NCBI GenBank assembly: GCA_023846275.1
Contig: JAIUJO010000083.1
Coordinates: forward strand, 1,327,774 to 1,391,773
Direction of reading: 5' to 3'
DNA length: 64,000 nt
Source of the DNA: Vanilla planifolia
Taxonomy: Eukaryota > Streptophyta > Magnoliopsida > Asparagales > Orchidaceae
Each line of letters starts with the position of its first letter. Positions within the stretch are counted from its first letter, which is position 1. Shown here piece after piece: positions 1 through 10,483 of the stretch. Both the position numbers and the translations under genes were made by a program. The notes under the pieces are model-generated. The model worked only from the letters and a program-made list of their open reading frames with translations, was not told the origin of the DNA and did no database searches.

Positions 1-3000
1 GGAGTGATTTTTGTTCAAGCCAAATTTGATGATCATGGATTTTACTCTTAATCTCTGTATTGTCTAGAGTTTAGTAGAGTTTGAGGGATATTTTGATTTG
101 CACATAATTTTTTAATCAAGGATATTGTGCTCTATATTTTATACTATGTTAGAATGTAGCTTTTCCTAAACATTTTCCTTATTTTTACAAATCTTTCACT
201 TTATGTCATAATATTATAATGTAATTCTTAATCTCTTCACATGCGACCTTTATATTGCTTTGAATTGTTATATTAAAATCCTTTAATTTATCCCCTTTAG
301 CTTTAATTTATATTTATTTAATATTAAAATATTATATTTTTATTATTTCTACTTATTTTTTATGGTAAGAAATACTTAGGAATTCAAACAAGATCCAGTT
401 GAGATGAAATAATAATGGACTCATCTTGACAAGCTATGTCTAATTAAATATTTATTTCTTCTTATAATTATTTAATTTATTATGGTCTTAGAAAGTTTTA
501 TGAGTCATTTCAACTTATTCTAGACTTCATAATTAATGATATTACACATCTCCTTCGGATCAAGTAATAAAACATTCTCCTACAATTTGCCTCATTTCGT
601 CAAAAGTTTTGCTTTATTTTAGTTATATTATTGTTTAATGCTAAATGTTCTCTATTTATCACCTTTTACATCACTTTGATTTTATTATATTTTGTTGTCT
701 TATTTATCTCATTTTAGTTTTAATATACATTTACTTAATATTTAAATTTTTTATTATTTATACTTATCAAATTTGGTAATTCATAGAAATTAAAAAAGTG
801 ATGTGGTCAAGAACAAAACAAATCTCTTTGAACTATTTTAACAAGCTTTATATATTTAAATATTTCTTTCTATTTTTTTCTAAAATAATATCCTTTTGTG
901 GATTTTGTAGATCTTATAAGACATTTTGATTGGTACTAGTAGTGACAATCAATGATATTATATGTAATCTTCATAATATTTTAGAATATAATTTTACTAT
1001 ATAATACATTTAATTTTTCAAATATTTTACTTTTGTTTAATTATTTGAGCTTGTACCTCTAACTCTTCTCTTATGTGACCCTTACATGTCTTTTAGCTTG
1101 GTTATATTAAATTATTTCATTTTATTTCATTCTTATTTAATAAATATTTAATTAACATTAAAATAATAAGTTATTTTTATTTATGCTTATTATCTTTGGT
1201 AATTCATAATAAAAAATGTTGTTTGATTGGTCTTAATAAGCTCTATCTAATTAAATAGTTTTTTATATTTTTAAATATTTTATCTAAAAAGGTTTTCAAT
1301 CAGTTTATTAGACATTTCTATTTCTTCCCTTTTAGATGATCCATGATGTCATAATTAATCTCTTTAGTATCTTCAAATGCAACATTCATATATATTATCT
1401 TACAATTTTCTATGTTTTTATTTTTGATTTGTTATATTATTTAACTATAAATCTACTCTCATGTGATCTTGTTATTTCTTTTGATTTGTAATATTGCAAT
1501 GCTTCAATTTAGCTTTTTTAGCTTTAATATATTTTTATTTACTATTAAAATACTAATTTATTATTCTTTACACTTATTTATATTTTTTAATTCATAATAA
1601 TTCTAAATGGAGTCAATTCGAGATGGAAAAAAATATTATTGGACTCATCTTGAGCTACACTATTCACTTAAAAATTTACTTTTATATTCTTTATTATTTT
1701 AATTTTTATAATTTTTTCATTTTTTGTATAAAATATTTATGATTTGTAAGTAATTTATGAATGAGGATGTTATACTCAATATATTTAGCTTCTTAGACAT
1801 TTGTCTTGCTTCATGAAATTTTTTGTTTTGATTAGGTATATTACTATGTAATTCTAAATCTTCACCCTTTTGAGTTATACATTGCTATAGTATGGTAATA
1901 TTTTTTCCTTGTAGTTATTTTAATGTAATTTTAATATATATTTACTCACTAGTAAAAAATATATTTTTTTATTATTTATACTAATTTTTATGATAATTTA
2001 TAGTAATTCAAAATTATGTCTGAATGAGACAAAACAAATGTAGTTGGACTCATCTCGATGAGCTCAATTGGTTATATATTAAATTTAATATTTTAAATAT
2101 TTTTTGTTTTGAGATTTTTTACACTTTATGAGATATTTCAATTCGTGCATAATTTGACAAGTGTAAATTTTATATGCTTAACTACATTAATGTCTTGTAA
2201 TGTCATTTTTCTTTTCAATTTATCTTTTTTTTTCAAATTATTTTGCTTTGATTTAGTTATATTACTATCTAACTCTAAATCTCATCCTGTGTGACCTTCA
2301 TATCTTTTTAAGTTTGCTATATTATCTTTCCTTAATTTATCTTCTTTTTATTTTATTATACAAATTTACTTAATAATAAAATAAAAATTTATTATTATTT
2401 TTCATTATTTATCTTGGTAATTCATATTAATTTAAAAATAGGTCTTAATAATAAAAAACAAATATTATTGAGCTCCTCTCTATGAGCTCTATCTAATAAA
2501 TAATATTTTATATTTTTAAATAATTTATTTTCTAAGTGTTTTAGGATACTTTATGTGATATTTTGATTCGTATCTTATTATAAGATCATGGATATTACTC
2601 TCTTTTGAAATCCATCTTTAATGTACAATTTATCTTATTTCTTCAAGTTTTTAATTTTTATTTAGATATATTGCCATGTAACTCTAAATCTTATATCGTG
2701 TGACCTTTACATACCGTTAAATTTATTATATTAAATTACTCAATTTAGGTTATTTCAATTTTACTAAATTTTTACTTAATACTAAAGTAATATTTTATTA
2801 ATTTTATGTTCATTTAATTTAGTAATTCTTAAAAATTTAAAATAAGATATGTTGCAAATGAGACAAACATCATTAGACCTAGCATGAGAAGATCTACCCA
2901 ATTTTGTATTTAGTTTTTTATTTTTAATTTTTTTCTTGTTATTTGTACCCATTTTGAGGCATTGCAATTATAACTAATTTTTTCGATCAAAGATTTTACA

Positions 3001-5876
3001 CTCAACCTTTTTAATTTCATGGAATGTACTATTGCTTTACAATTTATCTCTTTTTTTAAAATTATTTACTTAGATTTTTTATGTCTCTATGTAAATAAAA
3101 ATCTTTTCTAGTGTGACCATTAAATCACTTTGATTTTTTCATAATAAGTTGCTTTAATTTATCTTATTTTAGCTTAATTATATATTTCTATAATATTAAG
3201 AAAATATTCATTATTATTTATGCTTATTTTCTTAGTTAATTCAAAGTAATTGGAAATGAGATCTGATGGATATGTACTCATTATAATTGTAATACTCCCG
3301 ATTAGAACAATCTAATTTAATTATTATTTTTATATTTTTAGATTTTTTACTTTTAAATATTTTGAAAAACATTATGAGTCCTTTTGATTCATGCCTAATG
3401 TGATGATTGAAGGTATTATACTTGATCACCTTAGTATCTTTGAATGCAATATTTCAATATAATTTATCTAATTTTTTTATATGTTTCACTTTCTGTTGGT
3501 TATATTATAATGTAACTCCAATTCTCTCATCGTTTGATCTTTGCCATACTTTTATTTGTTGTATATATTGTCATAATTTATCTCAATTTAGCTTTAACAT
3601 ATATTTATTTAGCATTAATATAATAATTTTTAATTATTTTCTCTTACTGCTTTTAGTAATTTGTAGTAATTTGATATTTAATTTTACAAATTTAAATCTT
3701 TTATTTTCTAAGATTTTTTTGTTTAAACAGACATTTTAATTTGTACCTGATTGAAAAATCAGGGATATCACATTTGATCTCCTTACTATCTTTGAGTGCA
3801 ACATTCCCGTACAATTTATTCTTCAAATTTTTTTTTTCAATTTATTTATATTATTATGAAATCCTACTTCTCCTCTTAGAGACCGTTACATCTCTTTCAT
3901 TTGGTTAAATAATATAATTTCAATTTACCCTATTTCAACTTTAATAGTAATAATAATAATAATTTACTATTTATAATTATTTAATTTATTAATTCAATAT
4001 AATTCAAAATAATGTTTGATTAAGAGGAAAGAAACATTATTAGACATTCCCAATGAGATCTATCCAATTAAAAATGACTTTAGTATTTTCAAATATTTTA
4101 TTTTGCAGGGCTTTTGCATACTTACAAGAAAATTATGTTTTCTTTCTTATTTGATAATCAAAGATGTTATGCTTGATCTCGTTAGCTACATGGAATGCAA
4201 CTATCTGGTATAATTTAACTTATTTCTTTAAATATTTCTCTTTCATTTTGTTGTATATTTATGATACTCTAAATATGATCTTATGTCACCATCACATAGC
4301 TTTGCATTAGTTATGTTACATTATTTCATTTTATTTTATTTCAACTTTAACTTATGTTAATATACTATGAAAATATTAAGTAATTATTATTTATGGATAT
4401 TTAACTTGTTTATTCATAGTAATTCGAAACAAAGTCCAATTAAGATGAAATAAACATCACTTATCTATAAAAACTCTATCTAAACAAATATTCATATTTA
4501 TATTTTAAAATATTTTATTTTCTATGATTTAGGCATGCTTTATAAGAAATTTTGATTCGTACTTGATTTAATAATCAAGGATATTACACTTAATATCTTT
4601 TGTATCATGGAATGATGGTTTCTTATTATATTTATCTCATTTCTTAAATGTTTCTCTTAGATTTGGTTATATTAGTATGTGACTATAAAACTCCTATCAT
4701 GTTAACTTTAAATCGTTTATTTGGTTAAATTAAATTACTTAAACTTATCTTTTTTTAATTTAACCATATATTTCCTTAATATTGAAGTAATATTTTTTTA
4801 TTTTTTATTTATTTACTTTCATAATTCATAGTAAATGCAAATGATGTTCAATTGAGGTGAATGAAAAGCCATTATACCCACCTAAACAAACTCTATTTAA
4901 TTAAATATTCATTTTTATATTTCTAAAAATATTATTTTCTAATTTATCTATATACTCTATTTGTCTTTTTTATTTGTACTTGATTTGATGATCAAGGATG
5001 TTATATTTGATTACTTTAGTATTTCTAAATGTAGCATTCACGCAGAATTTTACTAATTTGGTCAAATTTTACACTTTAATTTTGTTGTGTTACAATGTAG
5101 TTCTAAATCTTCTATTTTTTAACCTTTACACTGCTTTGATTGTGATTTATAATATTGCTCTTATTTATGAAATTTTCACATTAATATATATTTACTTATA
5201 ATTAAATTATTAATGTATAATTATTTATGTTTTTCAAACTATAGCAATTTGTAGTATTCCAAAATTGGCTTAACCAAGAAAAAATGAATAGACTTGGACT
5301 CATCTCCATTAAGTCTACTTAATAAAATATTTATTTTTATAATTTAAAATACTTTTTGATTATGAAATATTTTTATTTGTACATGATCTAATGATTAAGG
5401 ATATTACACTCAATCTCATTAATATAATGGAATGAAAATTTTTTGTGTAGTTTCTCATTTCATCAAAATTTTTTATTTGATTTAGTTAATTTCGATATGG
5501 TTAACTATAACGCTTCCATTTATCTCATTTGAAATTTAACATATATTTTCATAATATTAAAATAATAATTTATTATTTTTATGATCCATTTTTAATATAA
5601 TTCATAGAAATTCTAATCGACGTCTAATCATGATGATGCAAACAACGATAATGTTTTTGACGAGCTTTGTCGAATGAATTTTTTTAAATGTTTTAAATAT
5701 TTTATTACTTAAGATTTTGGTATGCTTTATGTGATATTTTTGTTTGTGCCTTATTCTATAATTAAAGATGTTGCACTCAATCTCCTTAGTATATTATAAT
5801 GTAACTTTCTCATAAAATTTATCGTATTTTTTAAAATTCTTTGCAATAATTATTTGGGTATATTACTTTAAAACCT
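1..5876 (+). repeat. Diverged ~400-bp tandem repeat array, block 1
   Basis: About 15 head-to-tail copies of a degenerate AT-rich monomer. The clearest landmark is a GATGATCAAGGATGTTACAC-like core, seen near 121, 538, 954, 1345, 1767, 2163, 2591, 2992, 3412, 3764, 4163, 4580, 4998, 5399 and 5767, which gives a mean spacing near 403 bp (range about 352-428). Other shared blocks follow in the same order in each copy: a 'GAGCTCTATCTAATTAAATA' type block, a 'TTTATGAGATATTTTGATT' type block, a 'TGGAATGCAACTTTCC' type block, a pair of 'TTGGTTATATTAC' type blocks, and an AAT-rich segment. Copies differ by substitutions and small indels throughout, so the array is old. The first ~120 bases hold two landmarks only ~85 bp apart, so that copy carries a large deletion. 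Short reading frames here (for example 3407-3739) are not credited as genes. Confidence 0.9.
5872..5876. repeat. Left target-site duplication (AACCT) of the Copia element
   Basis: The five bases AACCT directly before the left LTR are repeated exactly after the right LTR at 12292-12296. A 5-bp duplication is the usual footprint of LTR-retrotransposon integration. Joining the flanks restores a normal repeat monomer, so the element landed inside an existing copy of the array. Confidence 0.9.
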
Positions 5877-7672
5877 TGAAGTTCTTTATGCTTAAAGTAA
5901 ATCCACAAGAGAGGGGTGAATTGTGGTAAATAAAGTTTTGAGATTTTCTTTCGATTTTCAATTTAAATTAAAACTTAAATCTTTTAAGCAAGAACAAGAA
6001 AGAGAAGTAAAATAATACACAAAAGATTTTTAAGGCGTTTCGACTTAAAATTTAGCCAACATCTACCCATAACTGGTGTTGGGAAAAACTACTAAAATCA
6101 GTAAATTACAAGTGAGGTTTTTCGTACTGCTCACCTCAAACTAACTTGGGATTTTACTTAGGGCTAATCCCAAACCTACTTGAGTTTTTTCCTGGCTCAA
6201 ATCAAACCCCAGGTTTTTATACAATTATTAGGATGCCCTTACCCCAAAGAAACAAATACAAAAATTGGCAACAAAGTATAAACTTAAACAATTTAAAGAA
6301 GTATGGGGCACACTCAAAAATCAAAAGGAGAGAGGAATAAAAATTAAAAATAGTTGAAGTAAAATCCTCCAATTTCTGGTTCTTTCTTGCAACTTTGACT
6401 TTATGAATTTTGAAAGCACCGAATGCACTTGAAATTGCTTGAAATTATGATTTAAAAGCTTTGAGAACTTAGCAATTGTGACCTCATAGAGTTCTTCATC
6501 CTTCATTATTTCTAGAGCTCAATTTAAGCTCTAACTCCACTCCAAATAGCTCTAAAATGAACTAGACATTTGGGTGATGAAAAGAAAGCAGCCATAGTTC
6601 TATTTGGAGCCTAAAATGGACATTTACGTTTGAATCTTGATTTTACCATTCAAGATCAATCCTGGCCGTTGGATCTGGGTGACCTTGATCTGAGCTTCAC
6701 ACAGATCGACTTAGGTTCGATTCTCTTGCTTGTCATTTGCTTCCTGCATTTTATGTTGATTAATTTGAACTATCAGATTGCATTTGCTTGTCCACAATCA
6801 CTAACAATCATATTGGACTTTAGTTGCACATTGCCCAAATAACATTGCCATTGCTTTCTATAAGGAATTTGGTTCGTATGTCTCTCAAACCGTTTGGGGT
6901 TGGCTCTCCCCTTCCTCGACCAAGATTTCATCCCTTGGTCCTGGTTCACTTGATCTCGCACTGCTCCGTTACCTTTCCATGCTGGCTGATTTCACCCTAT
7001 TCCATTCAGTGCTCCCTGCGGTCTTCTTCCTTTGCCTTCAGGCTACGCTCGCCCCATACAGGGCAATCCAACTATTTTTATTTTACTATTAATTTGTTTG
7101 ATTCCTAAAAGCCTGGACGGGCCAGTGGTCGTGTTTGGTCGACCTGCCCAATGCTACAGTGAAAAATCCCAAGACTAAAGTTGTCTTGTGAGAATGTTTG
7201 TGCCAAAATTTTGAATATAAGTGTTACTAAATAATTTTATATCTTGATTGTGCTGCAAGTTTCCTATATGACATTGAAAAGAAATTTATGAAAAATAATT
7301 CCTAAATAATTTTGAAAAATCAAAAGCCAATTTATATAATTTTCATCAATAATGCTTGGCCCAAAATAAAAATTCAAAAATTATTTAAATTATAACATTT
7401 TCAAATATTAATGCTACCAGTGTGATACTTCATCTCAAAATTTGGCTATATCAAATTCAAGAAAAATAATGAGATATTCAAGTATAAAAAATTTTAATAC
7501 ATGTCTTCTATTTCTTTAAAGCTTGTCATTACTCCAATAGCCTTGAAGGCCACTATTTTAGACATTTAAAGTTCATTGTTTGACTTAATTGAATATTAAT
7601 AATTTCACTAAAAACAAGCCCATATGAGATATAAACATTCTTGTTTGACTCATCAAACACAAGGGTGTAACA
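5877..7672 (-). repeat. Copia long terminal repeat (3' LTR in element sense)
   Basis: This 1796-bp repeat begins TGAAGTTCTTT and ends GTGTAACA on the plus strand, with standard TG...CA termini. It matches 10484-12291 along its full length, with many substitutions and small indels. It is the downstream LTR of the minus-strand element. The stretch 6630-7140 is GC-richer than the surrounding array, which marks it as foreign. The short reading frames inside it (such as 6146-6340 and 6824-7108) have no recognisable product. Confidence 0.95.
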
Positions 7673-7685
7673 ATTTCCCCCTTTT
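7673..7685 (-). promoter_or_regulatory. Polypurine tract of the Copia element
   Basis: Immediately inside the left LTR the minus strand reads AAAAGGGGGAAAT. This is a purine run in the correct place to prime plus-strand DNA synthesis. With the primer binding site at the other end, it fixes the element's orientation. Confidence 0.85.
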
Positions 7686-7789
7686 GATGATAACAAGACA
7701 AATGTTTTAAATACAAAAATGTGACAAAGAAAATTGAAATAAATTTTAATCGAGAAAATTAATAATTAACATACTCCCTCTATCTGGAT

Positions 7790-8090
7790 GCTCCTCTTGA
7801 CTCCTAACCATTCTCCTACTTTGACACCATCAAAATGGAGTGAACACTAAGCGATGTCTAAAATTCATATTATTTCCTTAATGTTTGAAATTGCTTTGTT
7901 GGTAAGGGTTTGGTAAAAATGTCAACCAATTCAAGCTTAATGGGAACATACTCTAATTCTACTAATCCTTTGGCTACTTGGTCTCTAATAAAGTGTTATA
8001 TAACATCTATGTGCTTAGTCCTAGCATGATGAACTTGATTTTGTCTAACGCTAATGCACTAGTGTTATCAATTCTAATAGGTAGGTGTGT
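7790..8090 (-). pseudogene. Copia pol remnant: C-terminal end of RNase H
   Basis: Minus-strand translation gives DNTSALAL, then (after a frameshift) HARTKHIDV around 8003-8031, then HFIRDQVAKGLVELEYVP, and VDIFTKPLPTKQF at about 7888-7926. These are the conserved motifs at the end of Copia polyproteins; the usual ADIFTKPL appears here as VDIFTKPL. One frameshift and an in-frame stop after HIDVI disrupt it. It sits just upstream of the polypurine tract, as expected for the end of pol. Confidence 0.9.
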
Positions 8091-8099
8091 GACAACTGA

Positions 8100-8270
8100 A
8101 CCACAGTCATGAAGTTGTTGTCTTAATTGAAATCCTAAGAAAAAAATTTAGCTCACCCATCATGCTTATTTCAAATTCTTTTGTCATAAGATCTCTAAAT
8201 TCTCTACATTTCTTTTTTTTTTCTATACTACCAAAAATAATATCATTAAAATAAATCTAAACAATTATTA
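8100..8270 (-). pseudogene. Copia pol remnant: RT catalytic-motif region
   Basis: The minus strand encodes IYFNDIIFGS at about 8228-8257, corresponding to the RT active-site motif that is usually YVDDIIFG. The first catalytic aspartate is replaced by asparagine. Further on, FFLGFQLRQQLHD (8107-8145) matches the conserved block that normally follows about 30 residues later. It then runs directly into an RNase H-type segment, so the intervening RT and RNase H sequence has been deleted. This is a non-functional fragment. Confidence 0.85.
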
Positions 8271-8640
8271 AATCATCTCCTAATGATCAAATCCTTTGGA
8301 TGTGAGGTTGCAAATTTCCATCCTCTATGTAAATTTTTTTTTCTTTTTGTGCTTAAACATTTTCTAATTTTTCTTCATTCTTATTCAAATCTAAGTTCTT
8401 TACTAATTTTATTTCATCTTGTAAATGCTTCTCACTAACTAGTTGGATAGACTCATTAAGCAAAATATATAATATTTCCTTTACCTTATGAGATTCTAGA
8501 TTAAAGACTCTATATTCTTTTCTAATAAACGAATACCAAAGATGTGGATTTTAATTTTCTTCATGGTTTTGGTTGTATAAGGTGTAAAGTCTAAATTAGA
8601 AGCATACCACTAAATTAAATCATCAATTTAAGTTTTACAA
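8271..8640 (-). pseudogene. Copia pol remnant: integrase-RT linker
   Basis: Minus-strand translation includes YRVFNLESHKVKEILYILLN followed by a lysine- and glutamate-rich stretch, then NLQPHIQRI and SLGDDLI near 8269-8340. This resembles the variable linker of plant Copia polyproteins between the integrase C-terminus (where a 'VEESIHVVFDE' type block sits) and the start of RT ('HP..IIGD'). Frames are broken repeatedly. I see no integrase catalytic core and no protease between this and gag, so a large internal deletion is inferred. Confidence 0.6.
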
Positions 8641-8813
8641 ATGTCTTAAACCAATCTTAGATTGTCTCCAATTTTTTAGAGATATTTTTTGCCTTCTAAG
8701 TTCTACTCTTAGGAACCAAGCAAGCTTGGATTGAGCATTAAATGGAGCTTGCATGTTCTTATTCTTAACAATCCATCTAAATTTTTTTTTGCATACATAT
8801 TTCTACTAAAGAA

Positions 8814-8855
8814 GCAATCTTTCATAGTATGTCCAGGTTTACAACAATAAAAACA
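8814..8855 (-). other. Intact CCHC zinc-knuckle motif at the end of Copia gag
   Basis: Fourteen codons encode CFYCCKPGHTMKDC, a complete C-x2-C-x4-H-x4-C nucleic-acid-binding knuckle. It follows a predicted coiled-coil-like stretch (LIIQNTSLKNDILNLKEKI near 9000-9060). It is the second of two knuckles in this gag and the only one retaining all four ligands. Confidence 0.85.
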
Positions 8856-10379
8856 AATAATATTTGATGGCATAGGCATGCTTATGTATTTAGGTTTCTT
8901 AAAATTGAAGACATGTGAAGAATAATAAGAATGTGAAGCACAAGAATTATGTGAAGTTTTTGTTACTCTAGCATGCTCAAAAAATTATATTTTTTCTTTC
9001 AAATTTAAAATATCATTCTTTAAAGAAGTATTCTGAATGATAAGGGAAGCCTTTTCATCACATATATGTTGATTTTCTATCCTTTTTTTCTTTTCATCTT
9101 CTTTCATAACAAAATCAAGTAATTCAATTTTTCTTTGTAGGCCATTTTTAATTTTTTATAAGCACTCATTAAAGAAGTCAATGCATTTATAACTTCAATA
9201 TAATTATTTTCAAAAATATCTATTATCCAAGGGCTTATCTCATTTTCTACTTCTTCTTCACTTGAAGTTATTGAAGAAGCCTCATTTGCCATAAAACAAA
9301 TCATTCCTTCTTCTCCTCTACTTGAGCTTGAAACATCTGAATCTTCGAAAGCACTCCATGTAGCTTGGAAAGCTTTCTTTTTCTTCAAGCTCTTCTTCTT
9401 CTTCTTTTCCTCCTTCATATGCTTATCTTTGGGTTTTGGACATTTCGATTTAATATGACCAATTTGACCACACTCAAAGGAAATTGGTGGCCTCTTCCTC
9501 TCCTTGTTTCTCTTCTTCTTCTATTTCTTATTAAGAAAACTTTTTGCGAATTTTTTTGGTAGATTGATAACATGAAAACTTACATCATTCTCCAAATCAT
9601 AGAGGAGGTGGAAGTGGAATTCGAAACACATTTAGTGGCTTTGAAGACCATAGGTTCTTCCTTCTTCCTTTCATGGTTTAGCTTGCTTGTCGAAGCCTCT
9701 TCCATAAGTCTCCATGTCATCTCTATTTTGACAATGAGAAGTTCCCTAAAGAGTTCATCTAATGAAAGTTTGTTGATATCTTCAGTAGCTTTAAAAGCCA
9801 TTGCAAGGGGATCATATTCCTTTGGAAGGATTCTGAAAATTTTCCTTACAAGGTTACCATACGAGAATGCCCTCCTAAGATTTGCCAAGCCATTTGTAAT
9901 ATCATTCAATCTTAAGAACAAACTTTTAATACTTTCATCGGGAGTCATTCTAAAGAGTTCATAGTCATGGGTGAGAATGTTGATCTTGGTCTCTTTCACT
10001 TGTGAGGTACCCTCACAAGTTACTTCGAGTTTTTTCCACACCTCAAATGTTGTATACAAATTCTTAATTTGTGTAAATTTACTAGGAGAATTCCACAATG
10101 AAGATAGTTCAAGGCTCTAGTATTCAATTGAGCCAATTTTTTGTGGTCAACATTAAGCTAATTAAAGGGCTTGACTTCATTAGTAGAAGAATTTCTAAGA
10201 AGTTCACAAGGCTTAGTCATAACTTCCCATAATTCCAAATCGATAATTTGAATAAAAATTCTAAAACAGGTTTTCAAATACAAGTAAACTTCTCCTTTAA
10301 ATAAGGTAGGCCGATTTGAAGAAAATCCTTCACATAAAGTTGCATTCATATCAACCAAAGAGGAAGCCAAAAAAACCAA
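8814..10379 (-). pseudogene. gag: Copia gag (capsid/nucleocapsid), frameshifted
   Basis: Gag would form the particle that packages element RNA in the cytoplasm. Reading starts near 10379 (MVFLASSLVDMNATLCEGF), followed by SSNRPTLFKGEVYLYLKT and FIQIIDLELWEVM, the typical N-terminus of plant Copia gag. After a frame break the longest open piece (10098-9580, 172 codons) holds WKKLEVTCEGTSQVKETKI, HDYELFRM and LVRKIFRILPKEYDPLAMAF, the UBN2-type gag core. A first zinc knuckle at 9440-9481 has lost its first cysteine (Ser instead). A lysine-rich then acidic segment follows (9418-9104). A second knuckle, CFYCCKPGHTMKDC (8814-8855), keeps the full C-x2-C-x4-H-x4-C spacing. At least three frame breaks or stops rule out function. 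Confidence 0.9.
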
Positions 10380-10469
10380 AAATTCAAAACCACAAAGAAT
10401 ATGAGAAAGCCTTCTCTCAGCACAAGTGGATCTTCTAAGGAATATTACTCACATAATTTAGGATTCCTC

Positions 10470-10481
10470 GCTCTGATACCA
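10470..10481 (-). promoter_or_regulatory. Primer binding site for initiator tRNA-Met
   Basis: The minus strand reads TGGTATCAGAGC, complementary to the 3' end of plant initiator tRNA-Met and used by most plant Copia elements. It lies two bases (AT) inside the right LTR, the canonical position. All 12 bases are intact despite the age of the element. Confidence 0.95.
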
Positions 10482-10483
10482 AT

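Noticed and set aside
2109-5201. Several 60-110-codon plus-strand frames in block 1
   Set aside because: They lie inside diverged tandem monomers, are rich in Phe/Leu/Ile/Asn as AT-rich DNA dictates, and are not retained in all copies; not annotated as genes.
6824-7108. 94-codon plus-strand open frame
   Set aside because: It lies wholly inside an LTR and shows no protein-family motif; the homologous region of the other LTR is not open in the same way.
9572-9964. 130-codon plus-strand open frame
   Set aside because: It is the antisense shadow of the Copia gag frame at 9580-10098, which has clear family motifs.
10470-10481. Fragment of a tRNA gene
   Set aside because: Only the 12-nt complement of the tRNA-Met 3' end is present and it abuts an LTR, so it is a primer binding site.
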